A DNA stretch of 43,110 bases from an uncultured Chitinophagaceae bacterium (lineage in GTDB: Bacteria; Bacteroidota; Bacteroidia; Chitinophagales; Chitinophagaceae). The notes under the pieces are model-generated. The model saw nothing but the letters and a program-made list of their open reading frames with translations, made no database searches and was not told the DNA's origin. The position numbers and the translations under genes are program-made. Below are positions 23,451 through 32,400 of the stretch, piece by piece; position 1 is the stretch's first letter; each line of letters opens with the position of its first letter. The DNA lies in contig CAMPGT010000004.1 of assembly GCA_946885665.1 (NCBI GenBank), positions 1 through 43,110 of the forward strand, read 5' to 3'.

Positions 23451-26400
23451 ATGAAACGGGTGGCAGCATGCGGAGTGATGTTGTTGTATGGCGTGTCTGT
23501 ATGGGCACAGTCGCCGGAGCTTGTGCTGCCAGTAGGCCATACGAGTTCGGTAAGTACAGGCGCGTTCAGTCCGGATGGAAAATTCATCGTCACTGCTTCG
23601 TGGGATAACACCGCTAAAATATGGACGTCGCCCGAAGGAAGGCTGCTTTACGACCTGGAAGGCCACAGCGCCTCTCTCACGGCCGCCACATTCAGCCACA
23701 ACGGCCGCTATATTGTCAGTTCTTCAAAAGACAGTACAGCGATTATTTGGAGCGCAGCCAACGGCGCCCTGCTCCATGTATTGAAGGGACACGGCGACTG
23801 GGTAAACATGGCCGCTTTTTCGAACGACGATAAGTATGTGGTTACCGCGTCGTGGGACAATACCGTCAAAATTTGGGAAACAGCAACGGGAAAGATAAAT
23901 GCGACTTTACAGCTTCATACCGGCTCTGTCAACAACATTTCCTTTTCACCTGATGGAAAATATTTTGTAACAGCATCGAAGGACGGCACCGCCAGGGTAG
24001 TCAATTTTTCAAATCGCAAAATTATTGCAACACTGAAAGGACATGGCGACTGGGTGAACCACGCCAGTTTCAGTCACGACGGAAAACTGGTGGCCACAGC
24101 CTCGAAAGACGGCACCTGCAAAATATGGCTGGCCACGAGCGGAAAAATAATCCGCACATTACAAGGCCATACGGCAGCAGTGAACACGGTAACATTCGAT
24201 GAAACTTCAAAATATGTGTTGACGTCTTCGAACGATGGAACGGCGCGCGTGTGGAGCGTCATCGACGGAACGACAAGGTATATCATGAACCGGCACACTG
24301 CGCCGGTGGTTTCGGCAGTGTTTGCCTCTCATGGCAATTATATCGTCACCGCGTCAGCCGATAATACAGCCGCCGTGTGGGATGCCGCCAACGGAAAACA
24401 ATTAACATCGCTCGAAGGACATTCGGCGGCGCTGAATACAGCGGCTGCTGATGCACAGGGAAAGTTTATCGTTACTGCCTCGATGGATAATTCAGCGGTC
24501 ATCTGGTCGTTGCCCTCGGGCGATGCATTGGCAACGTTGAAAGGACACACCAGCGTGGTTACCTCCGCAGCGTACAGCAGGGACGGTAAATACCTTGTAA
24601 CCGCTTCATGGGACAATACCGCAAAAATATGGAACGCGCAAAACGGCCGCCTGCTGAGTGAACTGAAGGGACACACCGACTGGATCAATACCGCCGCATT
24701 CAGCGGCGATGGACGCTACGTCATAACGGCCTCATCAGATAATTCGGCGATCGTGTGGAGCGTGCCCGATGGCCGTCCGCTGCACCGTTTAACCGGCCAT
24801 ACCGACTGGGTGGGCTCTGCGATTTTCAACGATGACGGTAAATACATCGTCACCACCTCGTGGGACAATACTTCGAGAATATTTGTGGCTGAAACAGGTG
24901 CGCAGGTTGCCGAGTTGAGTGGTCACACCGACTATGTGAAATGGGTAAATTTCAGTAATGACGGCCGTTACCTCGTAACTGCTTCGGCCGACAAGTCGGC
25001 AAGAGTATGGAGCGTACCCGATGGCCGCCTGCTGCATGAGTTAAAGGGGCACACCGATAAAGTAAGGACCGCCGTTTTCAGCAGCGACGATAAATACGTG
25101 ATCACGTCGGCGTGGGATTCAACGGCAAAGATCTGGGACGCCGCTTCGGGTAAATTAATATATACACTGGCCGGCCATACGGGCTCACTCAATTCAGCCA
25201 TTGTGAGTCCGGACGGCAGGCATGTGGCCACCACTTCGACGGACAATACGGCAAAGATCTGGCGCATCGAAGACGGGACATTGCAATATACATTGCGGCT
25301 GCACAAAGCCTCCATACACTCGGCGCATTACAGCAATGATGGAAAGCTGCTGGTGCTCGGCTCGTCAGACAATACCGCGAGCATCTGGGATGCGCAAAAC
25401 GGCGCCCTGCTGCACGTTTTGAAAGGCCACACGGCTGCACTGAAATCTGCCGCTTTCAGTCCCGATGCTAAGTTTGTCGTCACCACCTCAGAAGATAATA
25501 CGTTGAAAAAATGGAACGCGACAACCGGTGAATTTCTGTTTACTTTTTTTGCCGTGGACAGCACCGATTACCTCGCCATAGACAACGATGGGCATTACGA
25601 TGGCACCGAAAACGCGCGCAAGATGCTGTATTATGTGTGCGGAGGCGAAATCATCGACCTCGAGCAGTTCAAGGACCTTAGCTGGGAACCCGGCCTCGTG
25701 AGCAAACTGAGTGGCGGCAACAGTGAACCCATCACAGCGAAAAAAATAAGTGAAATAAATATCTGCAATTACACTCCTTTAGTGGAAGAAAAAGGTGCAG
25801 TTGGTGGCAGCTATCATTATTTCATCACACCACGTTCGGGGGGCATCGGAGAAATCCAGTTGTATGTGAATGGAAAGTTGTTAAGAAAATACGATCCTTC
25901 TTTGGTGCAAAAGCAGGGCAATGCATATGCGCTGGAGGTGAACGAAAAGACGGTGGAGGATTACCTGGTATCCGGTACGGAAAATCTGCTCATTGTTAAG
26001 GCCACCACGCGCGAAGGACTAATGACTTCGAGAGGCGCCTACCAGGTGGCCCAAGCGATAAAAAGACCTGTGGCCTATCCCAACATGTACATCATTTCTG
26101 TTGGTATAAGTCATTACAAAAATGAAAAGCTCCAATTGAAATACGCTTCCAAAGATGCGGTGGATTTTACAGCAGCAGTGGCGTCGTGCGCACGTAAACT
26201 GTTGAATGCAGACGGAAGGCAACATGTGTTCTGCTTCGACATTAACACCGAGCACGGCAGCGTAAGATGGCCGGCAAAGGACAGAATTGTAAAGGCGATC
26301 GATACGATTGCCCAACGGGCGCGGTCGGACGATATTCTCGTCATCTTCTTTGCCGGACATGGAATTTTGCGGGCAGGCGAAAAAAATTTTTACCTGCTCA

Positions 26401-27266
26401 CTGCCGACGCCGCTTCCCTTGAAATGAACGGCATTGAAAAAGAAGTGGCCATCAGTACTGATGAACTGAAAGAATGGCTCCGGAAAATAAAAGCCAACAA
26501 GCAACTGCTCATCCTCGATGCCTGCAACAGCGGACAGGTTGTTCAGCAATTCCAGGCTTTGATCGGCAAACGAGAAATACCGGCAGATCAGCAGCGTGCA
26601 TTGGAAAGCCTGAAAGATAAAACCGGCACCTTCATACTCGCCGCGTCGGCCGCCGGACAACCGGCCTATGAAACCAGCCTGTACGGACAGGGACTGCTGA
26701 CGTACAGCCTGCTCTCGGGAATAAAGTTTGGCAACGGCTTGCGCGATCACAAATTCATCGACGTAACGCGGTGGTTCAACTTTGCCTGCGACAATGTGAA
26801 AATGCTGGCGCGCGAAATTGGCGGCCGCCAGGATCCGCAGATCATCGGTAACGCCAGCTTCGAAATAGGCATTGCCGATAAAGACATCATTGACAACATC
26901 GTTCTTACTTCGAAAAAAACATTATTTACAAGTTCCAGGTTCATCCAGGATGAAGAACTGTTGAGTGACGACCTGGATATCTCTTACCTGGTGGATCGCC
27001 AACTCAGCAATGAAGCAGCTTTGGGAAGGGAAAGCCCGCTGACCTTCGCTCCTTCTACCCTTTCATCCAATGCCTATGCCCTGCGTGGAAAATACCAGGT
27101 TAACAACAACAGGCTCACGGTGCAGGTATCGTTGTTTCGGGGCCGGCGGGAAAGGCTGGACCAATATGAAATAACGGTGGCCGCAGATAAAAAGGAAGAT
27201 GCGGCGAGAAAGATTGTTGAACACGTAAAAACGTTTTTGCAACAAGCCCAAAGAGAAGAATTATGA
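23451..27266 (+). CDS. Secreted WD40-repeat caspase-like (C14) peptidase
   Basis: A 1271-residue exported protein. A signal peptide (ending SVWAQ) is followed by 16 WD40 repeats of exactly 42 residues each (residues 28-699), enough for two beta-propellers. A linker region (DYLAIDNDGHYDGTENARK, then an Ig-like stretch) leads to a caspase-fold peptidase domain at about 879-1125. The dyad is intact: His970 in FFAGHG and Cys1025 in LILDACNSG. Residues about 1150-1271 form a further domain (YALRGKYQVNNNRLTVQVSLF) resembling FlgO/TolB-N-type modules. Bacterial caspase homologues cleave after basic residues and often act in stress or defence. The propellers probably bind a partner or ligand. It overlaps the next gene by four bases (ATGA). 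Confidence 0.92.
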   Translation: MKRVAACGVMLLYGVSVWAQSPELVLPVGHTSSVSTGAFSPDGKFIVTASWDNTAKIWTSPEGRLLYDLEGHSASLTAATFSHNGRYIVSSSKDSTAIIWSAANGALLHVLKGHGDWVNMAAFSNDDKYVVTASWDNTVKIWETATGKINATLQLHTGSVNNISFSPDGKYFVTASKDGTARVVNFSNRKIIATLKGHGDWVNHASFSHDGKLVATASKDGTCKIWLATSGKIIRTLQGHTAAVNTVTFDETSKYVLTSSNDGTARVWSVIDGTTRYIMNRHTAPVVSAVFASHGNYIVTASADNTAAVWDAANGKQLTSLEGHSAALNTAAADAQGKFIVTASMDNSAVIWSLPSGDALATLKGHTSVVTSAAYSRDGKYLVTASWDNTAKIWNAQNGRLLSELKGHTDWINTAAFSGDGRYVITASSDNSAIVWSVPDGRPLHRLTGHTDWVGSAIFNDDGKYIVTTSWDNTSRIFVAETGAQVAELSGHTDYVKWVNFSNDGRYLVTASADKSARVWSVPDGRLLHELKGHTDKVRTAVFSSDDKYVITSAWDSTAKIWDAASGKLIYTLAGHTGSLNSAIVSPDGRHVATTSTDNTAKIWRIEDGTLQYTLRLHKASIHSAHYSNDGKLLVLGSSDNTASIWDAQNGALLHVLKGHTAALKSAAFSPDAKFVVTTSEDNTLKKWNATTGEFLFTFFAVDSTDYLAIDNDGHYDGTENARKMLYYVCGGEIIDLEQFKDLSWEPGLVSKLSGGNSEPITAKKISEINICNYTPLVEEKGAVGGSYHYFITPRSGGIGEIQLYVNGKLLRKYDPSLVQKQGNAYALEVNEKTVEDYLVSGTENLLIVKATTREGLMTSRGAYQVAQAIKRPVAYPNMYIISVGISHYKNEKLQLKYASKDAVDFTAAVASCARKLLNADGRQHVFCFDINTEHGSVRWPAKDRIVKAIDTIAQRARSDDILVIFFAGHGILRAGEKNFYLLTADAASLEMNGIEKEVAISTDELKEWLRKIKANKQLLILDACNSGQVVQQFQALIGKREIPADQQRALESLKDKTGTFILAASAAGQPAYETSLYGQGLLTYSLLSGIKFGNGLRDHKFIDVTRWFNFACDNVKMLAREIGGRQDPQIIGNASFEIGIADKDIIDNIVLTSKKTLFTSSRFIQDEELLSDDLDISYLVDRQLSNEAALGRESPLTFAPSTLSSNAYALRGKYQVNNNRLTVQVSLFRGRRERLDQYEITVAADKKEDAARKIVEHVKTFLQQAQREEL
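23532..25547 (+). repeat. Sixteen tandem 126-base WD40-encoding repeats
   Basis: The region is exactly 16 x 126 bases, each unit encoding a 42-residue blade with the pattern GHT..V...FS.DGKY.VTAS.DNTAKIW. Several units share near-identical DNA around the DNTAKIW segment. The absence of any insertion or deletion across 2 kb suggests expansion by duplication with the repeat length held constant by fold constraints. Confidence 0.93.
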
Positions 27267-28237
27267 GGAATTCATTAGCAGCAGCTTATTTGATGCTGGC
27301 GTTTGCTATGATGGCCGCCGGTTGCGTTGCATCGCGCGTGGGGTCGGCAACGAAAGAGGAATGGCTCGACATGAAAATAGCTGAACGCAGCAACGTCATC
27401 AATTCTGAACTGGTACCGTCGCAGGAGGCGCTTACCATGAATGAACGGTCGCTGGTAGAGAGAGGACAGAGCAGGGGATTGTTGGCGCCACTGGCCGGCA
27501 ACATGGTATCGCTTGCCTCAAATGCCGTAAAAAAGATGATCGCCAATGATCAGAAAAAATATCTCGCGGCCTACGATTTCGGACTTACCGGGCTGTACTT
27601 CTATGACCAGCTATCCAGCGAGGGGCCGTTCGATCCCGTGGGGATGCAGTTCAGCGGCTTCACCATCATCAGAACCTTCGAGTCAAAATCGGGTGAAACA
27701 GACACGGCGCTGATCGCTAATTTCACGATAGACACTTCCAATCTGTCCGAGATCATGAACAACTCCATGTTCAGGCTGCGATTGAAGTCTTTCGACCTGC
27801 GCTATGCAAAAGCCAAAGTGCCCGCGATGGCAAAGCAAAAGATACTGAACATGGATTTCGAGATCAATTTCATGACCTCATATGTTAGCGACGATGGCAA
27901 AATATACGACAGCGTGACGCTCGGAAGGTTCTTTCTGTTTTTGCGGGAAGCGCCGCTCGATACGGCAGCCACCAATTACAAAACATTTTATGCTTCGCTT
28001 ACCGACAGCCTGCTCACGGGAAAATCGTTTATTGTTCCCCGCTCCTTCGGTTACCACCGGGAACCCGATGGGCTGATAGCGCCCGGATATAGTCAGGGTG
28101 CGTATTCGATACGCGTTAAAGTGAAGGAAACCACTAAAAATAATTTCGTCACCAAACTGGTATTCGACAATGCCAACACCATGATCGATGCCACGCGCGA
28201 CCAGTTAAAATCGAAGATCAGCAACAAAATTAAATAA
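27263..28237 (+). CDS. Lipoprotein of the caspase operon, unknown function
   Basis: A 324-residue lipoprotein with a lipobox AAGC (Cys21) after a hydrophobic leader. The mature region includes a stretch with two short hydrophobic segments (LLAPLAGNMVSLASNAVKKM) and a beta-rich domain (LTGLYFYDQLSSEGPFDP, FTIIRTFESKSGETDTALIANFTID). I recognise no family. It overlaps both neighbours: ATGA with the WD40-caspase gene before it, and TAATG with the CHASE2 gene after it. This indicates translational coupling and a shared role. Confidence 0.75.
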   Translation: MRNSLAAAYLMLAFAMMAAGCVASRVGSATKEEWLDMKIAERSNVINSELVPSQEALTMNERSLVERGQSRGLLAPLAGNMVSLASNAVKKMIANDQKKYLAAYDFGLTGLYFYDQLSSEGPFDPVGMQFSGFTIIRTFESKSGETDTALIANFTIDTSNLSEIMNNSMFRLRLKSFDLRYAKAKVPAMAKQKILNMDFEINFMTSYVSDDGKIYDSVTLGRFFLFLREAPLDTAATNYKTFYASLTDSLLTGKSFIVPRSFGYHREPDGLIAPGYSQGAYSIRVKVKETTKNNFVTKLVFDNANTMIDATRDQLKSKISNKIK

Positions 28238-29466
28238 TGAGTGCAGTCAAAAAAATATTGGCCTCCATTTTCTGTGCAGTTATTATTTTAATTGTGACAT
28301 GGAAGTACCAGAACTATGACTACACGCTTGTACTGGAAGACAGCTTCTTCAAAAAAATATTTTTCGTCAAAGACAAGCTCTACTCGCCCCCGCCCAAAGT
28401 GAAGGCTTCGCTCGTTTTCATCAACACAGGGAAAGACCTGGCGCTCGCGGAAGACACCATCGAATACGGTAACGTTGCCATCTCCGACAGGGAAAAAATA
28501 TACAGATTTCTGCATTTTATCAATTCGGTAAAACAACGGCCGGCATTTACAGTATTAGATATCCAGTTTTATTATCCCTTCACTCCCGACATACGCATCG
28601 ACAGTATGATGCAGGCAGAAATAAAACGGAATCCCGACATTATCCTACCGCTTGTTAAAAACAGCGAAGGCAGGTACTGGAAACCTCTTTACGACGCCCA
28701 GTATGGGTACTCCGATTACAGAACGTTCAGCGCAACATTCAATAAGTTCAGGATCATGAACCAGGAGAACATCCGGTCGATACCGATACTGCTGCACGAA
28801 AAAGTTAATGGGGTAAGATACAGCGACCACTTCTTCTACCCCACCTGCAACGACAGCCTCTGCCTTTCCGCAATATGGCCAAGCTATTTTATTAAAGACG
28901 AAGACCTGGTAAAATCAACCGCCGTTGACGACATGCAATCCATACAGGTGAAAAATGTTGCACTTTCCGGTAAAAAGCAGCTATCTCTCCAATATTACAA
29001 TATGGGCGAACTGCTGTTCGACATCGAAGCGAGCCCCGAAAATTATGCCACGGCATTCAATAATAAGATTGTGATTGTGGGCAATTTCAATGAAGACGTT
29101 CACGTAACGCCCGTAGGTAAAATGACCGGCCCGGTGCTGCTGGCCAATATTTACCTGAGCCTTCTTAACAGGCAGCATGTGATGAACAAATGGCTGATCG
29201 TTATTTTGCTCGTCTCGATGTCTGCATTAAGCTACATCGCACTTTTTAAGAACATGCCGGAAGTGAAGTTCAAATTCAAATTCCTGTTCTCGTCGTACCT
29301 GTCCAATTTTCTTAAAACGTACATATCGTATTTAGGGGCGATGCTGCTGCTGTCGTTGATCACGTTGATATTCTTTAATGTACAGATGGCGCTGTTTCTT
29401 CCCTCACTGATGTTTTCAGGTATAGAATATATAAAAAACAAAAAATACAAAGAGCTAACGTCGTAG
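28237..29466 (+). CDS. Stand-alone CHASE2 sensor membrane protein
   Basis: A 409-residue inner-membrane protein. An N-terminal helix (ILASIFCAVIILIVTW) is followed by a large periplasmic CHASE2 domain whose typical ending is clear (NNKIVIVGNFNEDVHVTPVG, then GPVLLANIYLSLLNRQHVM). Two or three C-terminal membrane helices follow (WLIVILLVSMSALSYIALF, YLGAMLLLSLITLIFF, MALFLPSLMFSGIEYI). CHASE2 normally feeds a kinase, cyclase or other output in the same protein, but here the chain stops after the last helix with a short basic tail (KNKKYKELTS). It probably senses an envelope signal and passes it to partners from the same operon. Confidence 0.85.
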   Translation: MSAVKKILASIFCAVIILIVTWKYQNYDYTLVLEDSFFKKIFFVKDKLYSPPPKVKASLVFINTGKDLALAEDTIEYGNVAISDREKIYRFLHFINSVKQRPAFTVLDIQFYYPFTPDIRIDSMMQAEIKRNPDIILPLVKNSEGRYWKPLYDAQYGYSDYRTFSATFNKFRIMNQENIRSIPILLHEKVNGVRYSDHFFYPTCNDSLCLSAIWPSYFIKDEDLVKSTAVDDMQSIQVKNVALSGKKQLSLQYYNMGELLFDIEASPENYATAFNNKIVIVGNFNEDVHVTPVGKMTGPVLLANIYLSLLNRQHVMNKWLIVILLVSMSALSYIALFKNMPEVKFKFKFLFSSYLSNFLKTYISYLGAMLLLSLITLIFFNVQMALFLPSLMFSGIEYIKNKKYKELTS

Positions 29467-29483
29467 CGACAAAGTGCTGAACC

Positions 29484-32400
29484 ATGAAAAGAATCGTTCT
29501 CATATTTACTTTTCTTGCAAGCCTTACCGGCTGCATTGCGCAGGACGAATCGCCGCAGCAGCGGATATCGCGGTTTACATTGCTTATCCAGACGAACCCC
29601 GACAGTGTTGCACTTTATGTGCAAAGGAGCGAGGCGTACAATGATAATAACGCGTACCAGCTCGCCATTGACGACTGCAACAAGATATTAACTGTTGATG
29701 CAAACAATAAAGAGGCGCTGAAAAACAGGGGACATGCATATTATTACCTGCGCAGGTACCGGGAATCGATTGCTGATTTCAGCCGCTACATCCAGCTCGA
29801 CGAAAAAAACGCAAAGGTGTGGAACGGGCGCGGAAATAATTATTATTATCTCGACAGGCTCGACTCCGCCATCAGCGACTACGGGCGTGCGCTGCAACTC
29901 GATCCATCCTATGCGCTCGCGTGGTTCAACCGCGGGGATGCTTACTACTGGCAGGAAAAATATGATGCGGCCATCGGCGACCTTTCCGAAAGCCTAAGCC
30001 TCGACCCGAAATATATGCGCGCCTGGTACATACGCGGAATGTGCTACTACTACCAAAACAACTTAACGCAGGCAATTGGTGAGTTCGACAGGGCGTTGGA
30101 ACTGAATCCCATTAACGATGACATTCTTAATGCGCGGGGGCTTTGCTATTACTTCTTAAAAAATTATGACAAGGCGCTTGCCGACTACACCGCCGCCATC
30201 GCCAACAATCCAAAGAGCGCGTACGCATTGATCAATCGCGGAAACACGTACAAAACTACCGGCATGTATGAAGCGGCTATTGCCGATTACACGCAGGCGC
30301 TCATGTATGATCCCACCAATACCGACGCCTTGTACAGCCTCGGCAACATCAGTTATGCGCAGTCCAAAATGGACGACTGCATTAAATACATGAGTGACGT
30401 GCTAAAGATCGACGCGCGCGCGGCTGATGCATGGAGTGTTCGCGGCGACGCCTATATGAAAAAGGGACAGTACCCGCAGGCATTGCAGGATTACGCCGCC
30501 TATTTATCGATCGAACCAAAAAATGCAGAGGTGATCACCGGCATGGCCGAATGTTACAGCAAGCTCGCAAAGAACGACCTGGCGCTGCAAAAATATTCGG
30601 AGGCGCTGGCCGCCGAACCGAACGCTGCATATGCACTCGTTAGCAGGGGAAATTTTTATACGAACCTGAAAGATTATGACGCGGCCATAAAAGACTTTAC
30701 TGCTGCGATCAATACGCATCCAAAAAATACCGAGGCCCGAAACGACAGGGCAAATGTATTTTTCTACCAGGGAAAACTCGAGCTCGCCGTCAGCGATTAT
30801 TCAACGGTGTTGTTGCTGGACAGTAACAATGTTGCCACGAGGTTCAACCGCGGCAACGCCTACAAGCTGCTAAAGAATTATGCCGCGGCCATTGCGGACT
30901 ACACCAGGGCCATTACGTTGAATAACCAACTCGCTGCACCCTGGCGCGAACGCGGCAACGTTTATTTGCTTTCGAAAATGTATGATTCAGCGGTGGCCGA
31001 CTTCAATGAGGCATTGCGGCTCGATCCGAAAGATGTTGTGAGCCTCACCAATCGGGGCCTTAGCCGGTATTATCAACAACGCTACGACCAGGCCATCATC
31101 GATTACAACGAAGCCTTAAAAATCAATGCCAAATACCACGATGCCCGGAACAATCGCGGCAACGCCTATTTTGCCGCCGGCAAATACGACCTGGCACTGA
31201 AAGATTATAATGACATTCTTCGCGACGACCCCAAACACGCTGATGCACTCGACAACCGCGGCAACGTGTACGCCAGGCTGAATAAAGACGATCTGGCCAT
31301 GCAGGACTATAACCAGGTACTGAAAATAAACCCTTCACACGTAAATGCCCTGAACAATCGCGGCAACCTTTACGTGGAGCAGGAGAAATATAAAGATGCA
31401 TTCAGCGATTACCGGAGAATGCTCGAGCTGGATCCTCAAAACCTAATGGCTTTGTTCAATATCGGTAACCTTCACCAAAAAACCGGTATCTATGACTCAG
31501 CCATTTACTACGCTAATGAACTTTTGCGTATCGACCCGGTACATCCTCCGGCGTTCAACCTTCGCGCATTTGGGTGGTTCCTTTCCGGCAATACCGAACA
31601 GGCGGATAAGGACATCCGGAAAAGCCTGGAGCTAAACCCGCATCTGCGCGAGGCACTCAACACACGCGGAATGATGTACGCGTGGAGGGGACACTATGAC
31701 TCTGCAATTGTTTTTTACAACAGCGCGCTGAAAAGCGACACCGCCTATACCGACGCCTTGAATAATCGCGGACTGGTTTATTACAACCAGGGAATGTATG
31801 ACCTCGCCATCAACGACTATGTGAAAGCCTTGCGGCATGATCCCGCTAATGCACGCATCAACATCAACCTCGTACTCGTTTACCTCGCGGCCAACCAGAT
31901 GGAGAACGCTTCTGTTCAGTATAAAATGTACAGGGATAAAAAATTGAAGGGTTACATGGAGGCAAACAAGTCGTTTCGCTTCCTGGCCAAATACATCACC
32001 GCATGCACAGATTTCATACGGGTTAAGGATTACAAAGCCGCACTTCCGCTATTGCAGGCTTCCCTGGAAGAGTATAAACAAAGCAACCAGGATCAGAACA
32101 CAAACATGATGCTCGCCCATGAATATTCGAATGTGATGTTCCGAACCGCCTGGGTACTGGAACAACTGATGGAAAACGAGAAAGCGCTCGACTACTACAA
32201 AAAAGTGCAGGTGCTTAATCCAAAGTTGGCCGGCATGGCAGCAAAAATCGAGAAGCTGGACAGCAAGATGAAACAGGCACAGGCGCGGGCACAAACGCCG
32301 CCGCAAATTCAGTTGCTTACCCCGGCCATCGTTACAGAAACAATAGTGCAGAAAGAAAACGCTGCCTCTGGGCAACTATTTGTGAGCGGTATTGCCAAAG

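Noticed and set aside
23532..25547. Regular DNA repeats that might suggest a CRISPR array or satellite
   Set aside because: The 126-base period is fully coding and matches WD40 blades; there are no short repeats with unique spacers.
26019..26750. 243-residue minus-strand open frame inside the caspase domain
   Set aside because: It lies entirely opposite the well-supported WD40-caspase gene and shows no recognisable domain.
29598..31850. 102-base periodic repeats
   Set aside because: They are explained by TPR-encoding sequence within one intact gene.
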